Source of the DNA: CAVUQH01 sp963774445
GTDB taxonomy: Bacteria; Myxococcota_A; Polyangia; Haliangiales; Haliangiaceae
NCBI GenBank assembly: GCA_963774445.1
Contig: CAVZFC010000022.1
Coordinates: 620,001 to 684,000 of the forward strand
Reading direction: 5' to 3'
DNA length: 64,000 nucleotides
Part shown: positions 1 through 8,278 of the stretch, in pieces
Position numbering within the stretch: position 1 is the first letter of the stretch
How the letters are laid out: each line of letters opens with the position of its first letter
The notes under the pieces: generated by a model
Told to the model about the DNA's origin: nothing
Databases searched by the model: none
Seen by the model: only the letters and a program-made list of their open reading frames with translations
Program-made: the position numbers and the translations under genes

Positions 1-41
1 GGCAGCATAGCGCAACTGTGGCGCCGCGCCGGGGGGTCAGT

Positions 42-47
42 TAGCTT
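42..47 (+). promoter_or_regulatory. -10 box (TAGCTT), leaderless start
   Basis: A TANNNT hexamer lies exactly 6 bases before the ATG at 54, so transcription would begin at or next to the start codon. There is no Shine-Dalgarno sequence. The same spacing recurs before many genes in this window. Confidence 0.5.
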
Positions 48-53
48 TCGCAG

Positions 54-1400
54 ATGTTCCGGAGTCTGGGCATCGCCACCATCGCGCTCGCCGCCGCCGC
101 GGCGCCGGCGTCCGCGCAGGGGCAGGGCGTGTTCGACCCCGCCGCGGTCTACGTCGTCCCGGTGGACCAGGCGCCCGCGCGCGGGCCGGCCGACGCGCCG
201 GTGACCATCGTCGAGTTCTCCGACTTCCAGTGCCGCTACTGCTACAAGGCGCAGGGGATCCTGGAGGCGCTCGAGCGCCTCTACCCGGGAGCGCTGCGGC
301 TGGTCTACCGGCACAACCCGCTGGATCCCGAGGACCGCACGCTGCCGGCCGAGGCCGCCGCGGCGGCCGGCGCCCAGGGGCAGTTCTGGGCCATGCACGA
401 CCGGCTGTTCGCCAACCCGGTCAAGCTATCGCGGGCGGTGCTGGACTCGTACGCGCTGGAGCTGGGGCTGGACATGGTGCGCTTTCGCCGCGCGCTGGAG
501 ACCCACCAGTTTCGCCCGGCGGTGCTGGCCGACGCCCAGGTGGCGGCGCATCTCGGGGTGTCGTCGACGCCGATGTTCTTCATCAACGGTCGGCCGGTGA
601 AGGGGGCGCAGCCGCTGTCGGTGTTCGCCCGCGTGGTCGGCCAGGAGCTGGAGCGGGCCAAGCAGCTGGAAAAGCGCGGCGTGCCCGCCCGCGAGATCTA
701 TGCGCGGCGGATGAAGGCCGGCATCGACCACGCGCCGCCGTACGGCGATCCGCCCACCTACCCGCCGGCCAGGCTCGATCCGTCGCTGCGCTACCGGGTG
801 ATGGGCGGGCTGCCCGGCCACGAGCGCGGGCCGGCCGACGCGCCCGTGACCATCGTCGAGCTGTCGGACTTCGAGTGCGGCTTCTGCACCCGAATGGCGC
901 CGGTGCTCGGCGCCATCGAGAAGCGCTACGCCGGCAAAGTGCGGCTGATCTATCGCCACTTCCCGCTGCCGATGCACCGGGGGGCAGAGTTGGCCGCCGA
1001 AGCCGGGGTAGCCGCCGCGGCGCAGGGCAAGTTCTGGGTCTTCCACGACGCACTGTTCCAGCACGGCGGCCCGTTCCCGCGGCCACTGCTCGATCAGATC
1101 GCGCGCCAGGTGGGCCTCGACATGAAGGAGTTCCGCGCGGCGCTGGACGACCGCCGCTACCGCGACACCATCGCGGCGCGGGTCGCCGCCGCCGAGACCC
1201 TGGGCGTGAGTGGCACGCCGACGCTGTTCATCAACGGCCGCCCCCTCGCCGGCGCCCTGCCCGAAGAGGCGCTGGCCAAGTACATCGACCTGGCCCTGGA
1301 CGAGGCCAACCAGCAGATCGCTCACGGCGTCGCGCCCGCGGACGTCTACGAGTCGCTGCTCGGCGACGCCGACGTCGTCGAGCCAATCCCGATGCCGTAG
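54..1400 (+). CDS. Tandem DsbA-like thioredoxin-fold protein
   Basis: Periplasmic thiol-disulfide oxidoreductase made of two DsbA/thioredoxin_4-type domains in one 448-residue chain. A signal peptide (about residues 1-22, ending ASAQG) is followed by domain one with a CRYC active site at Cys60-Cys63 and the cis-proline loop VSSTPMFFING. A linker near residue 230 leads to domain two with CGFC at Cys275-Cys278 and VSGTPTLFING. Both active sites and both cis-prolines are intact, so both halves may be redox active. Single-domain family members are about half this length. The start follows a -10 box at 42-47. The next gene, convergent and 10 bases away, encodes glutathione reductase, another thiol-redox enzyme. 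The substrate is unknown. Confidence 0.85.
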   Translation: MFRSLGIATIALAAAAAPASAQGQGVFDPAAVYVVPVDQAPARGPADAPVTIVEFSDFQCRYCYKAQGILEALERLYPGALRLVYRHNPLDPEDRTLPAEAAAAAGAQGQFWAMHDRLFANPVKLSRAVLDSYALELGLDMVRFRRALETHQFRPAVLADAQVAAHLGVSSTPMFFINGRPVKGAQPLSVFARVVGQELERAKQLEKRGVPAREIYARRMKAGIDHAPPYGDPPTYPPARLDPSLRYRVMGGLPGHERGPADAPVTIVELSDFECGFCTRMAPVLGAIEKRYAGKVRLIYRHFPLPMHRGAELAAEAGVAAAAQGKFWVFHDALFQHGGPFPRPLLDQIARQVGLDMKEFRAALDDRRYRDTIAARVAAAETLGVSGTPTLFINGRPLAGALPEEALAKYIDLALDEANQQIAHGVAPADVYESLLGDADVVEPIPMP

Positions 1401-1410
1401 CGCCCGCGCC

Positions 1411-2760
1411 TCAGCGGGAGCGCGTGCGCATCAGCACCAGCTCTTCGGCCGTCGTGGGGTGGATCGCCAGCGTGCGGTCCAGATGCGCCTTGGTCACCGC
1501 CGCCTCCATGGCGACCGCGACCAGCTGGATGATCTCCGGCGCGTCCTCGCTGACCATGTGCGCGCCGACCACGCGGTCGGTCGCCGCGTCGACCAGCACC
1601 TTCATGTACATCCGCTCGCGCCGCTTGGCGACCGACGCCTTCAGCGGGCGGAATCGGGCCTCGTAGACCGCCACCTCGCCGAAGCGCTCGCGCGCCTGCT
1701 CCTCGGTCAATCCGACCGTGGCGATCGCCGGCTGCGCGAAGACCGCCGACGGCACCCGGTCGTGGACCACCGGCGTTGGCGTCCCGCCGAAGACCGAGTC
1801 GGCGAACGCCTGGCCCTCGCGGATCGCGGCCGGCGTCAGCTGCACGCGGCCGGTGCAGTCGCCGACGGCGTAGATGTGCTCCACGCTCGAGCGCGACATC
1901 TCGTCGACGATCACCGCGCCGTGCTCTTCGAGCCGGACGCCGGCCGCCTCGAGGCCCATCCCGCCGGTCAACGGCATCCGCCCCAGCGCCGCCAGCACCA
2001 GGTCGCAGTCCAGGGCCACGCCGCCGCCCAGCACCACGCGGCGCCGGTCGCCGTCGGCCTCGATCCGGTGGATCGTGTCCTCCATGTGCAGGGTCACCTC
2101 CGCGGCCTCCAGCCCCTCGGTCGCCGCCGTGCGAATGTCGTCGTCGAACCCGCGCAGCACCCGGTCGCGCCGGTGCACCAACGCCGTGTCAACCCCGAGC
2201 CCGGCCAGGACGTGGGCCAGCTCCACCGCGATGTAGCCGCCGCCGGCAACCACCGCCTGACGCGGCAGCTGGGGCATGGTGAAGAACTCGTTCGAGCTGA
2301 TCGCCAGCTCGGCCCCGCGAAACGACGGCATCACCGGCTGCCCGCCGACCGCCACCAGGATCGTCTTGGCGCGAAACCGCCGTTCGCCGACCTCCACCGT
2401 GTGCGCGTCGACCAACCGCGCGCGCCCCTCGAGCGCCTCGACCCCCGCCTCGTCGAGCAGTCGCCCGTAGATCCCGCTCAGCCGGCTGACCTCCGCCTGC
2501 ACGTTGTCGCGCAGCGCCGCCCAGTCGAGCGTCGCGTCAACCGTCCAGCCGTAGCCGGCCGCGTCCGCGAAGTCGCGCGCGAAGTGCGACGCGTAGACCA
2601 TCAGCTTCTTGGGGATGCACCCGCGGATCACGCAGGTTCCCCCGTACCGATACGCCTCCGCGATCACCACCCGCGCCCCGTGCTTGCCCGCCACCCGCGC
2701 CGCCCGCACCCCGCCGGAGCCGCCGCCGATGACGAACAGATCGCAGTCTTGTATCTCCAT
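1411..2760 (-). CDS. gor: Glutathione-disulfide reductase
   Basis: FAD- and NADPH-dependent cytosolic enzyme that reduces oxidised glutathione. The 449-residue protein has the N-terminal FAD-binding GGGSGG (residues 12-17) and the glutathione-reductase signature GGTCVIRGC, giving the redox pair Cys43 and Cys48. A second Rossmann motif (GGGYIAVE) binds NADPH, and the C-terminal HPTTAEE near residue 437 carries the catalytic histidine. Length is normal for the family. The CVIRGC form favours glutathione reductase over dihydrolipoamide dehydrogenase, mercuric reductase or trypanothione reductase. A TACGGT box lies 6 bases before the ATG, suggesting a leaderless mRNA. Confidence 0.9.
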   Translation of the reverse strand: MEIQDCDLFVIGGGSGGVRAARVAGKHGARVVIAEAYRYGGTCVIRGCIPKKLMVYASHFARDFADAAGYGWTVDATLDWAALRDNVQAEVSRLSGIYGRLLDEAGVEALEGRARLVDAHTVEVGERRFRAKTILVAVGGQPVMPSFRGAELAISSNEFFTMPQLPRQAVVAGGGYIAVELAHVLAGLGVDTALVHRRDRVLRGFDDDIRTAATEGLEAAEVTLHMEDTIHRIEADGDRRRVVLGGGVALDCDLVLAALGRMPLTGGMGLEAAGVRLEEHGAVIVDEMSRSSVEHIYAVGDCTGRVQLTPAAIREGQAFADSVFGGTPTPVVHDRVPSAVFAQPAIATVGLTEEQARERFGEVAVYEARFRPLKASVAKRRERMYMKVLVDAATDRVVGAHMVSEDAPEIIQLVAVAMEAAVTKAHLDRTLAIHPTTAEELVLMRTRSR

Positions 2761-2766
2761 GCCGCA

Positions 2767-2772
2767 ACCGTA
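2767..2772 (-). promoter_or_regulatory. -10 box (TACGGT) of gor
   Basis: On the minus strand TACGGT ends 6 bases before the gor ATG at 2760. It matches the TANNNT-plus-six-base pattern seen elsewhere in the window. Confidence 0.35.
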
Positions 2773-2898
2773 CTACGGTCGGGCCGAGCTCTTCGTTACG
2801 GGTGCAGGGTCGAGCCGAGGAGCACGCCATCTGCCCAGTAGCTGCCGGTCGGACCGGCCGGCAACAGGTCCCAGGTGCGCTGGCCGGCGTCCCGGGTC

Positions 2899-4114
2899 CT
2901 AGTCGAACAGGCCGCGGAGCTCGGCGGCGGGGCGGCGGCGGCGGTTCTTCTTGCCGCGCCGCAGGGTGCGCCGGTGGGGCTCGCGAGTCGGGCGCAGGAG
3001 CGGGCTGAGGAACAGCTGCCCGCCGCTGCGTGACTCGGCCAGGTCGAAGTCGCCGCTGTCGAGGTCGATATCGCGCAGGACCGCGACCTCGACCGTCTCG
3101 ATCGGGGCGACCAGCTGGCGCCGGGACAGGGTGGTGCGGGCGGCCGAGGCCAGCTCGCGCGCGGACAGGGTCGGCCGCTCCGGCTCGACCGGGATGACGT
3201 CGGTGCCGGCCGCGCCGACCAGGCGCACGACCAGGCGATCGGCGGCGGCGCCGCGGCCGCGCAGGCGCTCGCAGACCCGGTCCAGGAGCGGGCGCAGCAC
3301 GAACGCGAGCGGTTCGATGTGGTCAACCGGGCGCTCCAGCTCCAGGCTCTCGAGCACCGGACCGCGGGGCGAGAAGGCCTGCAGCTCCGACGAGTCGTCA
3401 CCCCGGGCCAGCTCGCGCAGGTCAACGCCGCGGTCGTTCCACCGCCGGCCCATGGACGGCGGCGGCAGGGCGGCGAAGTCGCCCAGGGTGGCGATCCCCA
3501 GCGACCGCAGCATGTCGCGGACGTCCGGGTCGATCGGCAGGAGCGAAATCGACATCGGAGCCAGGAAGGCGGCCGAGCCGCCGCGCGGCACCGAGGTGCA
3601 GGTCTGCGCGAACAGCGGCGCCTCGTCGTCCTCGAGCCGGGCGCCGCGGGCGGTCGCGGCCGCGGCCCAGGCGGCGAACCGGTCGTCGGCGATGCCGACC
3701 CGGGCGCGGAAGCCCTGGCGCGACAGCTGGGCGATGATGCGGGTACCGAAGCTGTTCCCGCGGGTTCCGGTGGGGACGTGGAGGTAGATCGATCGGTGGG
3801 TGGCGTCATCCCGCTCGGCGCCCAGGTCGACGGTGGTTGAACATGGCCAGCAGGGTGTCGGCGATCGCCTCGGCCGCCTGGCGCGTGGGCGTCGGCTCCG
3901 CCGCGCGAACCGCGCAGTCGGCGTCGAGGGTGCGCGCGCGGACGACGCTCATGCCGGCGCGGATGCCGCGCTCGTACGCAGCGCGCGAGCACGCGACGAC
4001 CACCGGACGATCGGTATCGCTGGCGACGACGATCGACTTTCCAGCGAGGTGCGGCGCGCGGCGCACGTGCACTTGCAGCGGGAAAGACGGCAGATATACA
4101 CAAGCTATCCTCAT
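2899..4114 (-). CDS. imuB: ImuB-like Y-family DNA polymerase protein (frameshifted)
   Basis: Member of the DNA polymerase Y family, closest in look to ImuB, the adaptor subunit of the ImuA-ImuB-DnaE2 mutasome used in SOS mutagenesis. The N-terminus reads IACVYLPSFPLQ where true Y-family polymerases carry the catalytic acidic residues, as expected for ImuB. The ATG at 4114 is preceded by a clear AAGGAG. The frame opens for about 91 codons, then one extra base near 3840 shifts it; the rest (HRSIYLHVP, fingers/little-finger region, Arg-rich tail) continues to the stop at 2899. Removing one base gives about 404 residues. The repaired junction reads MSTTVDLG. No imuA or dnaE2 is adjacent. A possible LexA box lies at 4181-4196. 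Confidence 0.75.
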
Positions 4115-4180
4115 GGCCAGGTCTCCTTCGAATAGCGCAGGTGGGAGGGGGGCGCGAGAGTTCTTCTGACCTTTAGCATG

Positions 4181-4196
4181 CTGGTCTGATGTTCAG
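4181..4196. promoter_or_regulatory. Possible LexA (SOS) box
   Basis: The 16-mer CTGGTCTGATGTTCAG has the CTG-N10-CAG arrangement of SOS boxes, and its right half (TGTTCAG) agrees with the LexA motif I recall for Myxococcus xanthus, although several central positions differ. It lies 66 bases upstream of imuB, a gene usually under SOS control. Confidence 0.35.
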
Positions 4197-4288
4197 TGTA
4201 TCCAGTTGTTGGGGCACGCGCTCACCGCTGCCTCAGCTGGCCGAAATTACGCCGAAAAAAACTGAGCAAGGAGGGGCCTCCTCGTCTT

Positions 4289-4294
4289 TACAAT
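4289..4294 (+). promoter_or_regulatory. -10 box (TACAAT), leaderless start
   Basis: TACAAT, five of six matches to TATAAT, ends exactly 6 bases before the GTG at 4301. This decides the start of the methyltransferase gene, because upstream in-frame codons would lie before the transcription start. Confidence 0.5.
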
Positions 4295-4300
4295 GCCTCC

Positions 4301-5161
4301 GTGTCTGCCTCCGACAGCGCTCGCATCAGCCCGACCGCCCACTACACCGGATTCGTCTGGTACCGGAACGGTCTGTCCCACGAGGCGTTTCGCACCCGCG
4401 AGGGCTGGCTGCTCCACCGCGCGCTGCGACCGATGAACCTGGCGTACGAGCTGACCGGCCGGGCCAGCCTCGACGCCATGCTGCTGTCGCGCCATCGGGT
4501 CATCGATCACCTGCTGTCGCGCGCCATCGAGACCGGGGAGATCGGCCAGGTTGTCGAGGTCGCCGCCGGCCTGTCGCCGCGGGGGCGCCGCTTCACCGAG
4601 CGGTATCCGGACCTCATCTATGTGGAGGGCGACCTGCCGGGGATGGTCGCGCGCAAGCGCGAGGTCTTGTCGCGGGCCGGGTATGGCAGCCCGCGCCACC
4701 GGGTGGTCGAGGTCAACGCGCTGGCCGACGACGGGCCCGGCAGCCTGTGGGGCGCCTTCGCCGAGCACCTGGAGCCGGGCCACGGCACCGCGCTCATCAC
4801 CGAGGGGCTGATCGGCTACTTCGACCCGGCGTCGGTGGCCGGTATGTGGCACCGCTTTTCCCGCTTCCTCGGCGACTACCCGGCCGGGCTCTACCTGAGC
4901 GACCTGCACACCGAGGCCGACGCGGCCGGGACGCGGGGCTCTCGCCTGTTCCAGCGGCTGCTGTCGATCTTCGCCCGCGGTCAGGTGCACCTGCATTTCT
5001 CCGGGCCGGCCGAGGCCGAGGAGGCCCTGCGCGCGACCGGGTTCGCCGACGCCTCCGTCCACGATCCCGCCAGCTTTGCCGGCCGGGTCGAGCTGCCGCG
5101 CGTCTCCCGCCACGTAGTCCAGGTCATCGAGGCTCGCTCCGGGGCCGCGGCACGGCTATAA
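4301..5161 (+). CDS. Class I SAM-dependent methyltransferase (LCM-like)
   Basis: Predicted cytosolic S-adenosylmethionine-dependent methyltransferase of 286 residues that resembles the leucine carboxyl methyltransferase / polyketide O-methyltransferase group. The SAM-binding region reads VVEVAAGLSPRG, and an acidic strand (LIYVEGDLPGM) follows. ALITEGLIGYF is the motif after the third strand typical of this group (usually xxxEGVLxYL). The GTG start is chosen because a TACAAT box lies 6 bases before it and homologues begin near the SPTAHYTGFVWYRNGLS segment. The substrate cannot be read from the sequence. Its stop codon TAA is part of the TATAAC box in front of the next gene. Confidence 0.65.
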   Translation: MSASDSARISPTAHYTGFVWYRNGLSHEAFRTREGWLLHRALRPMNLAYELTGRASLDAMLLSRHRVIDHLLSRAIETGEIGQVVEVAAGLSPRGRRFTERYPDLIYVEGDLPGMVARKREVLSRAGYGSPRHRVVEVNALADDGPGSLWGAFAEHLEPGHGTALITEGLIGYFDPASVAGMWHRFSRFLGDYPAGLYLSDLHTEADAAGTRGSRLFQRLLSIFARGQVHLHFSGPAEAEEALRATGFADASVHDPASFAGRVELPRVSRHVVQVIEARSGAAARL

Positions 5162-5162
5162 C
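5157..5162 (+). promoter_or_regulatory. -10 box (TATAAC) before yqeY
   Basis: TATAAC overlaps the stop codon of the preceding gene and ends 9 bases before the ATG at 5172. This suggests a separate, nearly leaderless transcript for the GatB/YqeY gene. Confidence 0.35.
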
Positions 5163-5171
5163 TCGGGCGCC

Positions 5172-5630
5172 ATGTCCATCGAAGCAGATCTGCGCGCGCG
5201 GCTGACCGCCGCCATGAAGTCCCGGGACCTGAAGACGGCCAACGTCATCCGGATGATCAACACCAAGATCATGGAGCGGCGGACGGCCAAGGGGTTCAAG
5301 GGCGAGGTCAACGACGCCCTCCACGTGGACGTCATCGCCGCCTACAAGAAGTCGCTGGAGAAGGCCCGTGAGCAGTATGTTGCGGCTGGCGACAGAGGCG
5401 CCGACCAGGTGGCCGACCTCGACTTCGAGATCGCCGTGGCCGCCGAGTTCCTGCCCGCGCAGCTGGGCGAGGCGGCGGTGCGCGACCTGGTCAAGGCCGC
5501 CATCGCCGACGCCGGCGTCACCGATTCGAAAATGGCCGGCCGGATCGTCGGCACCGTCATGAAGGCCAACCGCGGGCGGGTCAACGCCGGCCTGGTCAAG
5601 CGCATCGCCGAGGAAGAGCTGGGCGGTTGA
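5172..5630 (+). CDS. yqeY: GatB/YqeY domain-containing protein
   Basis: A 152-residue, mostly helical protein of the YqeY family, related to the C-terminal tRNA-binding domain of the amidotransferase subunit GatB. Features include the N-terminal helix LRARLTAAMKSRDLKTANVIRM and the C-terminal GRIVGTVMKANRGRVNAGLVKRI that typifies the family. Length is normal (about 148). The molecular role of stand-alone YqeY is not settled. Its TGA overlaps the TTG start of the next gene (TTGA), so the lipoprotein downstream is likely translationally coupled although functionally unrelated. Confidence 0.85.
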   Translation: MSIEADLRARLTAAMKSRDLKTANVIRMINTKIMERRTAKGFKGEVNDALHVDVIAAYKKSLEKAREQYVAAGDRGADQVADLDFEIAVAAEFLPAQLGEAAVRDLVKAAIADAGVTDSKMAGRIVGTVMKANRGRVNAGLVKRIAEEELGG

Positions 5631-6355
5631 TCCCGCGGTCCGCGGTCCGGATCGCTGTGGCGGTGGCGGCGCTGTCCGCCTGCCAGGGCGGGTCGGGCCG
5701 CGTGGACGCCATGCCGCCGGACCTCGGGGACGCCGGTTCGTGCGCGGGCACCCAGCTCCTCTACCTGGTCCAGGGCGGCGGCTCCTACGCGCCGGGCACG
5801 ACCGACTCGCGGGTCAACACCAGCGAGGTGCTGCCCGGAACCGCCGTGGTCAACGTCCAGCCCTACCCCTGGGCGCCGGTCCGCTGGGCCGACATGGTCA
5901 CCTGCGTGAAGAACGGCCTGGCGCCGTTCGACGTGCGGGTCACCGAGGAGGACCCGGGCACCGCCGACCACTGGGAGATCGTCCTCACCAGCTCGTCGCG
6001 CAGCATGGGGCTGGCCAACGGGCTGTGGACGGCATCGCCGCTGACCTGCGGCGTCATGCCCGACGGCATCAGCTTCATCTTCGCCGGCACTCTGGGCACG
6101 TCGTCGGAGCTCAGCTGCATGGCGGTGCTGTCGGAGTTCGGCCACCTCCAGGGGCTCGAGCACGTGATCGCGTGTGACGACGTCATGGGCGAGGAGCCGG
6201 GCTGCGACCTCGAGGATCCGGCGCGCAGCTACACCGACCAGGACGCCCACTGCGGCATCACCGGGCCGACGGGCTGCACGTGCGACCGCGGGCCGGCCAA
6301 CACGCAGAACTCGTGGCAGCAGATGATCGGCGTCCTGGGGCCCTGTCCCGAGTAG
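5627..6355 (+). CDS. Lipoprotein, degenerate metalloprotease-like (copy 1)
   Basis: Exported lipoprotein of 242 residues with a short signal ending LSACQG. The mature part resembles a family of myxobacterial cell-surface proteins with a metzincin-like region: the segment SEFGHLQGLEHV keeps Glu, the second His and the last His of an HExxHxxGxxH zinc site but has Ser for the first His. A later ACDDVM could stand in the place of the Met-turn. Several cysteine pairs (TCDRG, CGIT) probably form disulfides. It is a clear paralogue of the next gene, sharing LYLV.GGG.Y.PGTTDSR.NTS and YTDQDAHCG. The start is TTG overlapping the yqeY stop. Proteolytic activity is doubtful. Confidence 0.6.
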   Translation: MIPRSAVRIAVAVAALSACQGGSGRVDAMPPDLGDAGSCAGTQLLYLVQGGGSYAPGTTDSRVNTSEVLPGTAVVNVQPYPWAPVRWADMVTCVKNGLAPFDVRVTEEDPGTADHWEIVLTSSSRSMGLANGLWTASPLTCGVMPDGISFIFAGTLGTSSELSCMAVLSEFGHLQGLEHVIACDDVMGEEPGCDLEDPARSYTDQDAHCGITGPTGCTCDRGPANTQNSWQQMIGVLGPCPE

Positions 6356-6410
6356 CGCTTGCTGGTGCGCGCCCCGGCCGATACTCTGAACGGGCCGGGA
6401 GATCGGAACA

Positions 6411-7145
6411 ATGAGGATGTGGCAGGTTGGCAGCGCGGTTCTGGCTCTCACCCTGGCGGTCGGCGGATGCGGCGGTAGCAACGGCGGCGGCGGGACTGAC
6501 GGCGGCGGTGGCGGTCGCGCCGATGCCGCCACCTGCACCGGGGACAACGTCCTCTACCTGGTCAAGGGCGGCGGCACGTACACGCCGGGCACCACCGACT
6601 CGCGGACCAACACCAGCGGCGTGCTTCCCGGCAGCGATCCGATCACCTTCGAGCCGTTCCCCTACGACGGCGCCAACTGGGCCAACGTCATGAGCTGCGT
6701 CGAAGGAGGGTTGGCTCCGTACGACATCGTCGTCACCGACCAGGATCCGGGCGACGCCAGCCACTGGGAGATCGTGCTGTCCACGTCGTCCCAGAGCGTC
6801 GGCCTGGGCACCGGCGTCTGGGCGCTGTCGCCGCTGACCTGCGACGTGGTGGCCAACGGCGTCGGCTTCGTCTTCACCGATCGGTCGACCTCGCCGACCC
6901 TCAACTGCGGCGTGGTGCTGTCCGAGCTCGGTCAGCTGCTCGGACTCGAGCGGGTGACCACGTGCGACGACGTCATGGACGACTCGGTCAGCTGCACCCT
7001 GGACGATCCGAGCCGCGGCTACACCGATCAGGACGCGCACTGCGGCCTGGACACGCCGTCGGACTGCACCTGCGACCGCGGCCCCAACAACACGCAGAAC
7101 TCGCACCAGCTGTTGCTCGGGATCCTCGGCTCCTGCCCGGGCTAG
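6411..7145 (+). CDS. Lipoprotein, degenerate metalloprotease-like (copy 2)
   Basis: A 244-residue lipoprotein, tandem paralogue of the preceding gene. Signal peptide MRMWQVGSAVLALTLAVGGC ends in a lipobox (VGGC), followed by a Gly-rich linker. The motif that aligns with the zinc site reads SELGQLLGLERV, so every histidine is gone and catalysis is very unlikely. The overall fold signature (CTGDNVLYLVKGGGTY, QDPGDASHWEIVLS, DDVMDDS, NNTQNS) is kept, so the protein may bind something or act structurally. A TACTCT box at 6382-6387 and a GGGAG before the ATG suggest its own promoter with a short leader. Confidence 0.65.
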   Translation: MRMWQVGSAVLALTLAVGGCGGSNGGGGTDGGGGGRADAATCTGDNVLYLVKGGGTYTPGTTDSRTNTSGVLPGSDPITFEPFPYDGANWANVMSCVEGGLAPYDIVVTDQDPGDASHWEIVLSTSSQSVGLGTGVWALSPLTCDVVANGVGFVFTDRSTSPTLNCGVVLSELGQLLGLERVTTCDDVMDDSVSCTLDDPSRGYTDQDAHCGLDTPSDCTCDRGPNNTQNSHQLLLGILGSCPG

Positions 7146-7284
7146 CCGGGCGCGCAGGTGACACCGCGCGGCACCCACAATGTAGGTGTTGAAGTCGACG
7201 TGAGGTGAGCTGCAATTCACCTTTCGCCTTGCTGGCCCACGCGGCCATTTCGTACAGTGCGACGGCTTTGGGAGGTTGCTGCTG

Positions 7285-8247
7285 ATGTTGACGTTTCGTT
7301 TCGCGAGTCGCGCGGTCCTGGTTCTCACCCTGGCGGTCACCGGCTGTGGCAGTGACGGCGGTGGCGGCGGCGGTGGTGCCGACGGCGGCGGCGGCGGTGG
7401 TGCCGACGGCGGCGGCGGCGGTGGTGCCGACGGCGGCGGTGGCGGTGAGTGGCAGCAGCTGATCACCGGCAACTGGCAGATGGCTGCCGGCTCCGAGGGC
7501 TACTGGTGCGCGCGCGTCACCATCCCCGAGACGATGTACGTCAACGGCTTCCGCTCGATCGCGCCCAACGGCACGCACCACACCGTGCTGACGATCCAGG
7601 ACGCGGGCGACGACGGCGAGTTCGGCTGCAGCGCCGGCACTCTCGCCGACGAGATGGTGTTCGCCTCGGGCGTCGGCACCGACGCGCTGGTCTTCCCCGA
7701 GGGGGTCGCCATCAAGCTCGAGGCCGGGCGCAAGCTACTGCTCAACCTCCACATCTACAACGTGTCGGACCAGGCGATCAGCGGCACCTCCGGCACCCAG
7801 GTCAAGGTCATCCCCGCCTCCGAGGTCAAGGACGAGGCCGAGATGGTCTTCGGTGGCACCTTCCAGATCGCGTTGCCGCCGGGCGAGCAGACCACGCTCA
7901 GCGGTCGCTGCGTCTTCAACAACGACGCCACCGTCATCAGCGTCTGGCCGCACATGCACCAGGTGGGCGTGCACATGAAGGTGACCCACGAGGCCGCCGG
8001 CGGAGACGTCGTGCTCCACGACCAGCCGTTCAGCTTTGCCGAGCAGACCAACTGGCCGATCACCCCCGAGGTGGTCAAGGCGGGCGAGGACATCCTCACG
8101 GAGTGCACCTGGGACAACACCACGGGGGCGACGATCTACTTCGGCGACAGCTCGGAGGCCGAGATGTGCTTCTCCGGCCTGTACCGGTACCCCAAGGACG
8201 GCTCCAGCCTGTTCTGCACCGACGGATTCACGCCTCCCGGCTTCTGA
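7285..8247 (+). CDS. Copper type II monooxygenase-like (PHM/DBM) lipoprotein
   Basis: Lipoprotein of 320 residues with the two-domain fold of copper type II, ascorbate-dependent monooxygenases (peptidylglycine alpha-hydroxylating and dopamine beta monooxygenases). Lipobox VTGC is followed by a Gly-Ala-Asp repeat linker. All expected copper ligands can be placed: His98-His99 (GTHHTV) and His156 (NLHIYN) for CuH, His223 and His225 (PHMHQVG) and Met294 (EAEMCF) for CuM. Paired cysteines support an extracytoplasmic location. The ATG at 7285 has GGGAGG about 9 bases upstream; an earlier TTG at 7276 is less likely. A TACAGT box is at 7253-7258. The substrate is unknown; myxobacterial members are largely uncharacterised. 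Confidence 0.75.
   Translation: MLTFRFASRAVLVLTLAVTGCGSDGGGGGGGADGGGGGGADGGGGGGADGGGGGEWQQLITGNWQMAAGSEGYWCARVTIPETMYVNGFRSIAPNGTHHTVLTIQDAGDDGEFGCSAGTLADEMVFASGVGTDALVFPEGVAIKLEAGRKLLLNLHIYNVSDQAISGTSGTQVKVIPASEVKDEAEMVFGGTFQIALPPGEQTTLSGRCVFNNDATVISVWPHMHQVGVHMKVTHEAAGGDVVLHDQPFSFAEQTNWPITPEVVKAGEDILTECTWDNTTGATIYFGDSSEAEMCFSGLYRYPKDGSSLFCTDGFTPPGF
7356..7446 (+). repeat. 24-bp tandem repeat coding for Gly-rich linker
   Basis: About three and a half copies of a 24-base unit containing GGTGGTGCCGACGGCGGC encode repeated GGADGGGG in the linker just after the lipidated cysteine. Such units can change copy number by slippage, altering the tether length. Confidence 0.7.
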
Positions 8248-8266
8248 CAGCCGCGCGCTCTCGCGC

Positions 8267-8272
8267 TACGCT
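8267..8272 (+). promoter_or_regulatory. -10 box (TACGCT) of msrB, leaderless
   Basis: TACGCT ends 6 bases before the msrB ATG at 8279, with no Shine-Dalgarno in between. Confidence 0.45.
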
Positions 8273-8278
8273 CCGGCC

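Noticed and set aside
230..2841. Long open frames opposite or offset to the DsbA-like and glutathione reductase genes
   Set aside because: They have Arg/Ala/Gly-rich composition with no motifs, as expected for shadow frames in high-GC DNA; the true frames carry clear domains.
4196..4300. Longer N-terminus of the methyltransferase starting at 4196
   Set aside because: The extra residues lack similarity to the family and lie upstream of the TACAAT box that sits six bases before the GTG at 4301.
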